A stretch of 64,000 nucleotides of DNA from Salibacterium lacus (lineage in GTDB: Bacteria; Bacillota; Bacilli; Bacillales; Marinococcaceae): contig NZ_JBHUML010000002.1 in assembly GCF_042684865.1 (NCBI RefSeq), forward strand, positions 186,001 to 250,000, written 5' to 3'. The notes under the pieces were generated by a model. It searched no databases. It saw only the letters and a list, made by a program, of their open reading frames with translations, and was not told the origin of the DNA. Both the position numbers and the translations under genes were made by a program. Shown piece after piece: positions 8,174-16,175 of the stretch. Numbering within the stretch: position 1 is the first letter of the stretch; the number at the start of each line of letters is the position of its first letter.

Positions 8174-10009
8174 ATGAGCAGAATTATAGGAATTGACCTT
8201 GGTACAACGAACTCCTGCATCGCAGTAATGGAAGGCGGCGAAGCACAGGTTATCCCGAACCCGGAAGGTAACCGCACTACTCCTTCTGTTGTTGCGTTTA
8301 AGGATGGAGAACGCCAGGTTGGGGAGGTAGCCAAGCGCCAGGCTATTACGAACGAAAACACCATCCAGTCCATCAAGCGTCACATGGGAACGGAGCATAC
8401 CGTTGAAATCGAAGGAAAAACGTATACACCGCAGGAGATTTCCGCTATCATTCTCCAAAAACTCAAGGATGATGCAGAAAGCTATCTCGGAGAAACAGTA
8501 ACGAATGCCGTTATTACGGTTCCGGCCTATTTCAATGATTCCCAGCGCCAGGCAACAAAAGATGCCGGTAAAATCGCGGGACTGGAAGTAGACCGTATCG
8601 TGAACGAGCCGACTGCGGCTTCTCTTGCCTATGGTCTGGACAAAGAAGACGACCAGACAATCCTTGTTTATGACCTTGGCGGAGGTACATTTGACGTATC
8701 GGTTCTCGAACTTGGCGAAGGATTTTTTGAAGTAAAATCAACGTCCGGCGACAATAAGCTCGGCGGGGACGATTTCGACCAGGTTATCATCGACTACCTT
8801 GTCTCTGAATTCAAAAAAGAAAACGGCATCGATCTTTCCCAGGACAACATGGCAGTGCAGCGTTTGAAAGACGCAGCGGAAAAAGCGAAAAAAGATCTGT
8901 CCGGTGTGGCTCAGACTCAGATTTCCCTGCCGTTTATTACAGCAGACCAAAACGGCCCGAAACACCTGGAAATCAGTTTGACCCGTGCGAAGTTCGATGA
9001 GCTTTCCTCCGATCTTGTGGAAAAAACCATGGGACCTGCACGTCAGGCACTCAAAGACGCTGATATGAAAGCAACAGACATTGATAAAGTCATCCTTGTG
9101 GGCGGTTCCACCCGCATTCCTGCTGTACAGGATGCAATCAAGAAATTAACCGGCAAAGATCCGCATAAAGGCGTGAACCCGGACGAAGTGGTAGCCCTTG
9201 GTGCAGCTATTCAGGCAGGTGTTCTGGCCGGAGATGTGAAAGACGTTGTACTCCTTGACGTGACGCCGCTGTCCCTTGGTATTGAAACAATGGGCGGAGT
9301 AACCACAAAATTAATCGAGCGTAATACTACGATCCCGACGAGTCAGTCCCAGACATTCTCGACTGCTGCTGACAACCAGCAGAGTGTTGACATTCACGTG
9401 CTTCAGGGTGAACGTGAAATGGCCGCGGACAACAAGTCTCTCGGCCGCTTCCAGTTGAGCGACATTCCGCCGGCTCCACGCGGTGTTCCGCAGATTGAAG
9501 TAACGTTTGATATCGACGCCAACGGTATTGTGAACGTACGTGCCAAAGACTTGGGTACAAACAAAGAACAGTCCATCACGATCACTTCATCGTCCGGCCT
9601 TTCCGAAGATGAAATTGAGCAGATGGTAAAAGATGCCGAAGAGAACGCAGAAGCCGACAAAAAACGTAAAGAAGAAGTAGAAACCCGCAACGAAGCGGAC
9701 CAGCTCGTCTTCACAACAGAAAAGACACTGGAAGATCTCGGTGAGAATGTAGATCAGTCCGAAAAAGACAACGCAGAAGAAGCGAAGAACAAAGTGAAAG
9801 AAGCACTGGAAGGCGAAGACATCGAAGCTATCCAAACAGCTAAAGATGAACTTCAGGAAATTGTTCAGCAGCTTTCCACTAAGCTTTATGAGCAGGCAGC
9901 CGAGCAGGCGCAGCAGGCTCAGGAAAATGAAGGGGATTCCGGTGACGATGCAGTAGACGCGGATTACGAAGAAGTAGACGACAACGATAACGACAAAAAT
10001 AATAAGTAA
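8174..10009 (+). CDS. dnaK: Molecular chaperone DnaK (Hsp70)
   Basis: DnaK is the ATP-driven Hsp70 chaperone. The protein is 611 residues, the usual length. Visible signatures are GIDLGTTNSC at the N-terminus, VYDLGGGTFDVSVLE, and VILVGGSTRIPAVQ, with the substrate-binding domain from about residue 360 (VLLDVTPLSLGIETMGG). The C-terminal tail is Asp-rich and ends YEEVDDNDNDKNNK. The ribosome-binding site is AGGAGGCTG. A hairpin with a T run follows the gene, so part of the transcription probably ends before dnaJ. Confidence 0.98.
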   Translation: MSRIIGIDLGTTNSCIAVMEGGEAQVIPNPEGNRTTPSVVAFKDGERQVGEVAKRQAITNENTIQSIKRHMGTEHTVEIEGKTYTPQEISAIILQKLKDDAESYLGETVTNAVITVPAYFNDSQRQATKDAGKIAGLEVDRIVNEPTAASLAYGLDKEDDQTILVYDLGGGTFDVSVLELGEGFFEVKSTSGDNKLGGDDFDQVIIDYLVSEFKKENGIDLSQDNMAVQRLKDAAEKAKKDLSGVAQTQISLPFITADQNGPKHLEISLTRAKFDELSSDLVEKTMGPARQALKDADMKATDIDKVILVGGSTRIPAVQDAIKKLTGKDPHKGVNPDEVVALGAAIQAGVLAGDVKDVVLLDVTPLSLGIETMGGVTTKLIERNTTIPTSQSQTFSTAADNQQSVDIHVLQGEREMAADNKSLGRFQLSDIPPAPRGVPQIEVTFDIDANGIVNVRAKDLGTNKEQSITITSSSGLSEDEIEQMVKDAEENAEADKKRKEEVETRNEADQLVFTTEKTLEDLGENVDQSEKDNAEEAKNKVKEALEGEDIEAIQTAKDELQEIVQQLSTKLYEQAAEQAQQAQENEGDSGDDAVDADYEEVDDNDNDKNNK

Positions 10010-10080
10010 TTCCCGCCCCTTTATGAGTCATTTGCACAGGGAGACGAAATAGAAAAAAGTCTGCACGAGGAGTTGTCCCG

Positions 10081-10130
10081 AAAGAAAGGTTAAGCTGAGC
10101 TTTGCTTAGGGTCAGCTCCTTTCTTTTTTT
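10081..10130 (+). terminator. terminator between dnaK and dnaJ
   Basis: AAAGAAAGG pairs with CCTTTCTTT and AGCTGA with TCAGCT, with a small internal bulge, and a run of T follows. It lies about 70 bases after dnaK. It may limit read-through so that DnaK is made in excess of DnaJ. Confidence 0.6.
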
Positions 10131-10221
10131 GTGCCTCCAGTTTTGAGGCGGACTTGAAGAAATGAAGACAGGAATGATAAGATAATCCTTATGGATTAGT
10201 GAACGGGAGTGGATGCAAACG

Positions 10222-11343
10222 ATGAGTAAACGCGATTATTATGAAGTGCTCGGTGTCAGCAGCGAAGCCTCTGACGACGAAATAAAAAAAGCATACCGGA
10301 AACTTGCACGTCAATATCACCCCGATGTAAACAGTGAAGAAGGCGCGGAAGAGAAGTTTAAGGAAGTCAAAGAAGCCTACGATGTATTAAGTGACTCACA
10401 GAAGAAGGCTAATTATGACAGGTTCGGCCATTCTGATCCAAACCAAGGATTCGGCGGTGCCGGCGGCGGAGCCGGAGACTTTGGCGGTTTCGGCGATATT
10501 TTCGATATGTTCTTCGGCGGCGGCGGCCGCAGAGATCCCAATGCGCCCCGCCAAGGCGCCGACCTGCAGTATACGATGACGTTGTCCTTTAAGGAAGCAG
10601 CTTTCGGTAAAGAAACCGACATTGAAATCCCCCGGGAAGAAGAATGCGAGACCTGTGATGGAAGCGGTGCAAAACCGGGGACCAGTCCGGAAACGTGTAC
10701 GAAGTGCGGGGGAAGCGGCCAGCTGAATATTGAACAGAACACACCGTTTGGCCGTGTCGTGAACAGACGCGCCTGTGACCAGTGTCAGGGAACCGGACAA
10801 ACCGTGAAAGATAAATGTTCGACCTGCGGCGGCCGGGGCAGTATAAAACGCAACAAGAAGATTAAAATCACTGTTCCTGCCGGTGTGGATTACGGACAGC
10901 AGATCCGTGTTGCCGGTGAAGGAGAAGCAGGAGCCAATGGTGGTCCGCCGGGAGATTTATTTGTCGTATTCAATGTACAGTCCCATGAGTTTTTCGACCG
11001 GGACGGCGACGATGTTTACTGTGAAATGCCGCTCACGTTTGCCCAGGCAGCCCTTGGCGATGAAATAGAAGTACCAACGCTGCGAGGTAAAGTGAAGTTG
11101 AAGATCCCGGCAGGAACACAAACCGGAACAAACTTCCGTCTGCGCGGAAAAGGTATTCCGAATGTGCACGGCCGCGGTCAGGGCGATCAGCATGTAAAAG
11201 TACAGCTCATTACACCGAAAAAACTCGATGAAAGACAAAAAGAATTGATCCGTGAGTTTTCCGAATTAAGTGGGGATGAGCAGGTGGAAGAACAGCACCA
11301 GAATTTTTTTGAAAAAGTGAAACGCGCGTTTAAAGGTGATTAA
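10222..11343 (+). CDS. dnaJ: Co-chaperone DnaJ (Hsp40)
   Basis: DnaJ delivers substrates to DnaK and stimulates its ATPase. The 373-residue protein has a J domain (HPD within QYHPDVN), a Gly/Phe-rich linker, four CxxCxGxG zinc repeats (CETCDGSG, CTKCGGSG, CDQCQGTG, CSTCGGRG) and the C-terminal domain. I chose ATG 10222 (MSKRDYYEVLG), matching Bacillus DnaJ; ATG 10213 in the same frame is only three bases from the GGGAG. A separate promoter in the 200-base gap after dnaK is possible but could not be defined. Confidence 0.96.
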   Translation: MSKRDYYEVLGVSSEASDDEIKKAYRKLARQYHPDVNSEEGAEEKFKEVKEAYDVLSDSQKKANYDRFGHSDPNQGFGGAGGGAGDFGGFGDIFDMFFGGGGRRDPNAPRQGADLQYTMTLSFKEAAFGKETDIEIPREEECETCDGSGAKPGTSPETCTKCGGSGQLNIEQNTPFGRVVNRRACDQCQGTGQTVKDKCSTCGGRGSIKRNKKIKITVPAGVDYGQQIRVAGEGEAGANGGPPGDLFVVFNVQSHEFFDRDGDDVYCEMPLTFAQAALGDEIEVPTLRGKVKLKIPAGTQTGTNFRLRGKGIPNVHGRGQGDQHVKVQLITPKKLDERQKELIREFSELSGDEQVEEQHQNFFEKVKRAFKGD

Positions 11344-11383
11344 TTCTGCCCGGCAGAGTCTTTAAAAAATGGAGCTGGTGTTA

Positions 11384-12346
11384 GTGAAATGGCTGGAGTT
11401 TCGAATTCATACAACCCAGGAAGCGGTGGAGCCGATTTCCAATATTCTGCATGAGGGCGGAGCAAGTGGAGTGGTGATTGAAGACTCTGAAGATCTTTAC
11501 CGCGACTGGGATGGAACCGAGGATGAAATTTACGATCTAAACGGCTCAGAGTATCCGGAAGAAGGAGTTGTACTGAAATCCTACTTTTCGGTAAGCAGCT
11601 TTGTCGGGGAAACGCTGGAAGAAATCAAACAGTCTATCAATGATCTGCTGCTGCATGATATCGACATCGGACGAAATGAAGTGAGTATTACCGAAGTCGA
11701 GGAAGAAGACTGGGCCCACGCCTGGAAACAGTACTACAAACCGGTCAAGGTGACGGACACTCTCACTATTACTCCTTCCTGGGAGCCTTATGTGCCTGAA
11801 AGCAGGGAAGAAAAAGTGATAGAACTTGATCCCGGGATGGCTTTTGGCACAGGGACGCACCCAACCACCGTTTTATGCCTGCGGACCCTTGAACAGGAAA
11901 TCAGGGGGGGAGAAGAAGTGATAGATGTCGGCACCGGTTCCGGCGTACTGGCTGTTGGCGCAGCCAAATTCGGAGCAGCAGGTGTTCTTGCACTTGACCT
12001 TGATCAGACAGCAGTGGAAGCCGCCCGTGAAAACACTGCGTTCAACCATGTGGAAAATACGGTGACGGTGAAACAAAACAACTTACTCGATCATGAAACC
12101 CGCCAGGCTGACATCATTATTGCCAATATACTGGCCCACATCATTATCCGACTCGCTCCTGACGCATGGAGGGCTTTGAAGCCGGGAGGACTTTTCATCA
12201 CTTCCGGCATTATTTCAGGGAAGAAAAAAGAGGTCATGGAAGCATTGGAAAAAGAGAACTTTGAGGTTGTTCGTACACAGGACATGGAAGACTGGACAGC
12301 TGTAACAGCTGTGAAAAAACAGAAGCAAAAAGTCCGGGGTGGATAA
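11384..12346 (+). CDS. prmA: Ribosomal protein L11 methyltransferase PrmA
   Basis: PrmA trimethylates ribosomal protein L11. The SAM-binding signature is EVIDVGTGSGVLAVGAAKFG and the catalytic-region motif is IIANILAHII. With GTG 11384 as start (MKWLEFRIHTT) the protein is 320 residues and matches the usual family N-terminus; GGAG at 11371-11374 is nine bases upstream. An in-frame ATG at 11369 has no ribosome-binding site and adds five residues. The gene follows dnaJ as in B. subtilis, and the rsmE ribosome-binding site overlaps its end. Confidence 0.94.
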   Translation: MKWLEFRIHTTQEAVEPISNILHEGGASGVVIEDSEDLYRDWDGTEDEIYDLNGSEYPEEGVVLKSYFSVSSFVGETLEEIKQSINDLLLHDIDIGRNEVSITEVEEEDWAHAWKQYYKPVKVTDTLTITPSWEPYVPESREEKVIELDPGMAFGTGTHPTTVLCLRTLEQEIRGGEEVIDVGTGSGVLAVGAAKFGAAGVLALDLDQTAVEAARENTAFNHVENTVTVKQNNLLDHETRQADIIIANILAHIIIRLAPDAWRALKPGGLFITSGIISGKKKEVMEALEKENFEVVRTQDMEDWTAVTAVKKQKQKVRGG

Positions 12347-12347
12347 C

Positions 12348-13094
12348 GTGCAGCGTTATTTTGTAGAACCTGAACAAATGACGGAAAACAATGTAGTCAT
12401 TACAGGGGAAGATGTCAAACACATTTCCAAAGTCATGAGGCTTGAGCCCGGAAGCCATATCGAATGCCTGAATAATCAGGGGCGCCGGACACACTGCAGG
12501 ATCCAAAGCGTGGATAAAGAGACGGTGGAGGCAGACATTTTGGAAGATATAAAAAGCAGCCCGGAACTTCCGGTTTATGCCGCTGTCGCCCAGGCGTTGA
12601 TTAAAGGAGATAACCTTGACCTGGTCGTGCAGAAGGGAACTGAACTGGGCGCGCGCTCCTTTCTGTTGTTTGCAGCAGGTCGATCTGTGGTAAAATGGGA
12701 TAGCAGTAAAGTGGAGAAGAAACTCCAGCGGCTCCGCAAAATTGCCAAAGAAGCAGCGGAACAATCCGGAAGACAGTACATTCCGGATGTTTCGTATTAT
12801 GCCTCCACCCGTGACATGATAGAGGCAGCTTCGGCATATGAAGCGTGCCTGTATTTGGATGAAGAAACGGCAAAAAGCGGTGAACATCAGGCTGCGGCAG
12901 ATATTTTTTCTTCCCGCCCTCCATCCATTCTGGCTCTTATTGGTCCAGAAGGTGGAATCAGCCGTGAAGAAGCACAGGCTCTTGATCAAAACGACTGCCG
13001 GCCTGTCAGTCTGGGGCCGCGGATTTTACGGAGCGAATCCGCTTCTCTCTATTTTCTTTCCGCCCTGTCCTATCATTATGAAATATTGAGGTGA
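12348..13094 (+). CDS. rsmE: 16S rRNA (uracil-1498-N3)-methyltransferase RsmE
   Basis: RsmE is a SPOUT-class methyltransferase that modifies m3U1498 in 16S rRNA. The protein (248 residues from GTG 12348) begins MQRYF like the B. subtilis YqeU protein, with QKGTELGA in the middle and the knot signatures LIGPEGG and LGPRILRSESA near the end. GGGGTGG at 12336-12342 is well placed for GTG 12348; GTG 12339 lies inside that site. The start follows the prmA stop (12344-12346) by one base. Confidence 0.94.
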   Translation: MQRYFVEPEQMTENNVVITGEDVKHISKVMRLEPGSHIECLNNQGRRTHCRIQSVDKETVEADILEDIKSSPELPVYAAVAQALIKGDNLDLVVQKGTELGARSFLLFAAGRSVVKWDSSKVEKKLQRLRKIAKEAAEQSGRQYIPDVSYYASTRDMIEAASAYEACLYLDEETAKSGEHQAAADIFSSRPPSILALIGPEGGISREEAQALDQNDCRPVSLGPRILRSESASLYFLSALSYHYEILR

Positions 13095-13100
13095 ACATAT

Positions 13101-14435
13101 ATGTCTTCTGTTGCCTTTCATACCCTTGGCTGTAAAGTGAATCATTATGAAACAGAAGCAATCTGGCAGCTGTTTAAAAATGCTGGATATGAACAAGAAG
13201 AATTCGAAAAAAGTGCAGATGTCTACGTCATAAACACCTGTACCGTCACCAATACCGGTGATAAGAAAAGCCGTCAGGTGATCCGTCGTGCGGTGCGTAA
13301 AAATCCGGATGCAGTGGTGTGTGTAACAGGCTGCTACGCTCAGACATCGCCTGCTGAAATTATGGATATTCCAGGCGTGGACGTTGTGGTAGGAACCCAG
13401 GATCGTTCCAAAATGATCGGGTATATTGAGCAGTTCAAAAAAGAACGGGAACCGATTAACGGAGTAGGAAACATCATGAAAACGCGGGTATACGAAGAGT
13501 TGGATGTTCCTGAATTCACGGACCGCACAAGAGCGTCCCTGAAAATACAGGAAGGCTGCAACAATTTCTGCACGTTCTGCATCATTCCATGGGCCCGGGG
13601 CCTTCTACGCTCCAGAAAACCCGAAGATGTTCTGAATCAGGCGCATCAGCTTGTAGAAGCCGGATATAAAGAAATTGTACTGACCGGTATTCATACCGCT
13701 GGATACGGCGAAGACATGAAAGACTATAATTTCGCCGCTCTCTTGAAAGAACTGGAAAAAGTGGAAGGTCTGAAGCGCCTGCGGATTTCGTCCATCGAAG
13801 CCAGTCAGATTACCGATGAAGTCATTGATGTTATAGACCGCTCCCGAAAAATTGTCAATCATCTCCATGTGCCGCTGCAGTCCGGTTCCGATACGGTGTT
13901 GAAGCGGATGAGAAGAAAGTATACGACAAAATATTATGCCGAGCAGCTCGATAAACTGAAGCAGGCCCTTCCGGGTCTTGCTGTTACCACCGACGTCATA
14001 GTCGGATTCCCCGGTGAAACCGAAGAAGAATTCCGGGAGACGTATCAGTTTATCAGAGACAATAAATTCTCCGAACTGCACGTCTTTCCATTTTCAAAAA
14101 GGTCCGGCACACCGGCTTCCAAAATGGACGGCCAGGTGGACAGCGACATCAAACAAAACAGAGTGCAGCAGCTGATTGAACTGTCGAATCAGCTTGCAAA
14201 AGAATATGCCGGCGATTATGAAGGCAGAGAGCTCGATGTTATACCGGAAGAAAGAGATGAAGAGACAGGGCTTCTTACCGGTTACTCGTCCAACTATCTG
14301 CGCGTTAAATTTGAAGGAGAAGAGGAATTGACTGGTTCTATCGTCAAAGTGAAGATTACAAAAGCAGGATATCCCTATAATATGGGCGAATTTATCAGAG
14401 AAGCCCGGGAAGAAGAAGACAGAGTGCTTGCATAG
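13101..14435 (+). CDS. mtaB: tRNA t6A37 methylthiotransferase MtaB
   Basis: MtaB converts t6A37 to ms2t6A in tRNA-Lys. The 444-residue protein has the N-terminal UPF0004 domain (LGCKVNHYETE, NTCTVTNTGDKKSRQ, VTGCYAQ), the radical SAM motif EGCNNFCTFCIIPWARG (C-x3-C-x2-C), and a C-terminal TRAM domain. It starts six bases after rsmE. The order dnaJ-prmA-rsmE-mtaB is the B. subtilis one. Confidence 0.96.
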   Translation: MSSVAFHTLGCKVNHYETEAIWQLFKNAGYEQEEFEKSADVYVINTCTVTNTGDKKSRQVIRRAVRKNPDAVVCVTGCYAQTSPAEIMDIPGVDVVVGTQDRSKMIGYIEQFKKEREPINGVGNIMKTRVYEELDVPEFTDRTRASLKIQEGCNNFCTFCIIPWARGLLRSRKPEDVLNQAHQLVEAGYKEIVLTGIHTAGYGEDMKDYNFAALLKELEKVEGLKRLRISSIEASQITDEVIDVIDRSRKIVNHLHVPLQSGSDTVLKRMRRKYTTKYYAEQLDKLKQALPGLAVTTDVIVGFPGETEEEFRETYQFIRDNKFSELHVFPFSKRSGTPASKMDGQVDSDIKQNRVQQLIELSNQLAKEYAGDYEGRELDVIPEERDEETGLLTGYSSNYLRVKFEGEEELTGSIVKVKITKAGYPYNMGEFIREAREEEDRVLA

Positions 14436-14456
14436 CCTCAAGAAAGGGTGAAGGAT

Positions 14457-15128
14457 ATGAGTAGTTCCCTTGCTTCCACCATTGATCACACACTATTAAA
14501 ACCTGAATCCACTGCTGAACAGGTGGAAAGCCTGTGTCGTGAAGCGGCAGAGTATGAGTTTGCATCGGTTTGTATCCATCCGTCCCATGTGGCTGGTGCA
14601 GCTGCCATTCTGGCAGACACCCCGGTGAAAGTGTGCACAGTCATCGGTTTCCCCCACGGTGCGGCGTTGTCTTCCGTAAAAGCCTATGAAACAAAAGAGG
14701 CCATCAGACTGGGGGCCTCAGAAGTCGATATGGTCATCAATATAGGAGCGCTGAAAAGCGGCAGAGAAGATGAAGTACGTTCCGATATTGAATCGGTTGT
14801 TCAGGCGGCTTCCGATCAGGCGCTCGTTAAGGTGATTATTGAAACCATCCTTCTTTCTGATGAAGAAAAAGAAACGGCATGTCGTGCTGCTGTTCAGGCA
14901 GGGGCGGATTTTGTCAAAACCTCGACAGGATTTGCAGGCGGCGGCGCCACGCTTGAAGACGTTAAATTGATGAAGCGTGTGGTCGCCAATCAAGCGAAAG
15001 TAAAAGCAAGCGGAGGCGTGAAAGACCAGCAGACAGCGCTTGCGATGATAGAAGCCGGTGCGGAAAGAATCGGTACCAGTTCCGGTGCTGCGATTGTTTC
15101 CGGAGAAAGCGGCACATCATCCTATTAA
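14457..15128 (+). CDS. deoC: Deoxyribose-phosphate aldolase DeoC
   Basis: DeoC splits 2-deoxyribose 5-phosphate into acetaldehyde and glyceraldehyde 3-phosphate in deoxynucleoside breakdown. The 223-residue protein carries IDHTLLKPE at the N-terminus, KVCTVIGFPHG, and the Schiff-base lysine motif DFVKTSTGFAGGGAT. ATG 14457 follows AAAGGGTG with good spacing; GTG 14448 is within that site. In B. subtilis the position after mtaB is held by yqeW, so this placement differs from the model species. A functional partner, cdd, lies 7.4 kb downstream. Confidence 0.95.
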   Translation: MSSSLASTIDHTLLKPESTAEQVESLCREAAEYEFASVCIHPSHVAGAAAILADTPVKVCTVIGFPHGAALSSVKAYETKEAIRLGASEVDMVINIGALKSGREDEVRSDIESVVQAASDQALVKVIIETILLSDEEKETACRAAVQAGADFVKTSTGFAGGGATLEDVKLMKRVVANQAKVKASGGVKDQQTALAMIEAGAERIGTSSGAAIVSGESGTSSY

Positions 15129-15155
15129 ACCGTTATGCTTGTATTATAGAAAGTA

Positions 15156-15184
15156 TTGATTTTTCGATTATCATGTTATATAAT
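15156..15184 (+). promoter_or_regulatory. sigma-A-type promoter of rpsU-yqeY
   Basis: TTGATT (15156-15161) and a perfect TATAAT (15179-15184) are separated by 17 bases in an AT-rich stretch. The predicted transcript has a leader of about 115 bases before rpsU; I see no known riboswitch in it. Confidence 0.65.
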
Positions 15185-15305
15185 TTGTGAAAATAGTTGT
15201 TTTTTCCATGAGGGAAACGGTTTGTTATCCGCAGCCCGGATGGACAGCCGTGATTATCCTGCTGGAAGAATCAGCTGTACTGGTTGTTTGGAGGGGGGGA
15301 TTCAG

Positions 15306-15479
15306 ATGGCTGAGACCCGTGTTCGCAAAAACGAGAATATTGATGCTGCTCTTCGCCGTTTTAAGAAAGATCTTTCGAAAGAAGGAACAATGGCTGAAGT
15401 ACGTAAGCGCAAATTTCACGAAAAACCGAGCGAAAAGCGTAAGAGAAAATCAGAAGCGGCTAGAAAGCGTAAATCATAA
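15306..15479 (+). CDS. rpsU: 30S ribosomal protein S21
   Basis: The 57-residue basic protein MAETRVRKNENIDAALRRFK through EKPSEKRKRKSEAARKRKS is a clear S21, a late-binding small-subunit protein. The start is ATG 15306, behind GGAGGGGGGA. A longer in-frame reading to 15156 covers the promoter and is not coding. yqeY follows after 29 bases, as in other Bacilli. Confidence 0.96.
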   Translation: MAETRVRKNENIDAALRRFKKDLSKEGTMAEVRKRKFHEKPSEKRKRKSEAARKRKS

Positions 15480-15508
15480 TTGAAAGAAGGTGCTTCACGC
15501 TGCAACTC

Positions 15509-15943
15509 ATGGATCGTTTGAATGAAGATGTAAAACGTGCCTTGAAAGCCAAGGATAAAAAAAGGCTTTCTGTTCTCAGGGGTGTTAAATCTTCCCTTCA
15601 TAATGAAGCGATTAAAGAAGGCAGGGAGCTGCAGGAACAGGATGCTTTGAGTGTTCTGAACCGTGAATGGAAACAACGCAGAGAGTCCCTCCATGAGTTT
15701 GAGAATGCGGGAAGAGATGATTTAACAGAAGAGATAGAAAAGGAACTTGCTATTCTATCTGAATATATGCCCGAATCACTTTCTGAAGAAGAGCTGGATC
15801 GTATTGTACAGGAAACCATCACTGAAACCGGTGCTTCATCAGGCAGTGATATGGGAATGGTCATGTCCGCTGTCATGCCGAAAGTGCAGGGGCGGGCGGA
15901 TGGAAAACTGGTAAATCAGTTTGTCCGGAAACATTTGACCTGA
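15509..15943 (+). CDS. yqeY: GatB/YqeY domain protein
   Basis: YqeY proteins share the tail domain of the GatB amidotransferase subunit; their exact role is unresolved. The 144-residue protein shows GVKSSLHNEAIKEGREL, LSEYMPESLSEEEL and MGMVMSAVMPKVQGRADG, typical of the family. ATG 15509 is the first standard start, but AGAAGGTG (15485-15492) is too far from it. A CTG at 15500 is correctly spaced and the encoded LQLMDRLN aligns with MSLLERLN of B. subtilis YqeY, so true initiation may be at 15500. Confidence 0.9.
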   Translation: MDRLNEDVKRALKAKDKKRLSVLRGVKSSLHNEAIKEGRELQEQDALSVLNREWKQRRESLHEFENAGRDDLTEEIEKELAILSEYMPESLSEEELDRIVQETITETGASSGSDMGMVMSAVMPKVQGRADGKLVNQFVRKHLT

Positions 15944-15950
15944 GAAGAAA

Positions 15951-15982
15951 GCATTCCTCCAAACCGGGGGAATGTTTTTTTA
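15951..15982 (+). terminator. terminator after yqeY
   Basis: CATTCCTCC pairs with GGGGGAATG (one G-U pair) and is followed by a run of seven T. It closes the rpsU-yqeY unit ahead of the sigma-W promoter. Confidence 0.8.
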
Positions 15983-16083
15983 TCAAGCATAAAAGAAGTT
16001 AATGATCTAATATTCCCGGTACAGTCGATGTCGTAGGTGAATACATAAAAAAATGATATACTAAGGATAATGACAGCCGGAAC

Positions 16084-16109
16084 TGAAACCGGACCACGGT
16101 TTATTCGTA
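16084..16109 (+). promoter_or_regulatory. sigma-W-type promoter of the nfeD-floA operon
   Basis: TGAAAC (16084-16089), a 16-base spacer and CGTA (16106-16109) match the sigma-W consensus exactly. In B. subtilis the yqeZ-yqfA-yqfB operon is a known sigma-W target induced by cell-envelope stress. The match and the conserved gene content make this call strong without experiment. Confidence 0.85.
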
Positions 16110-16175
16110 GATAAAGGGACGGACTACCCAGCCGGCATGCAGGAAAAAGGAAACATCAGGGAAAGAGGGAGTGAA

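Noticed and set aside
10143..10186. Possible separate dnaJ promoter (TTGAGG or TTGAAG with GATAAT)
   Set aside because: No pair of boxes has acceptable spacing; left as undecided.
12234..12989. 251-codon minus-strand frame opposite prmA-rsmE
   Set aside because: Shadow of real genes; Cys/Phe-rich composition typical of antisense frames.
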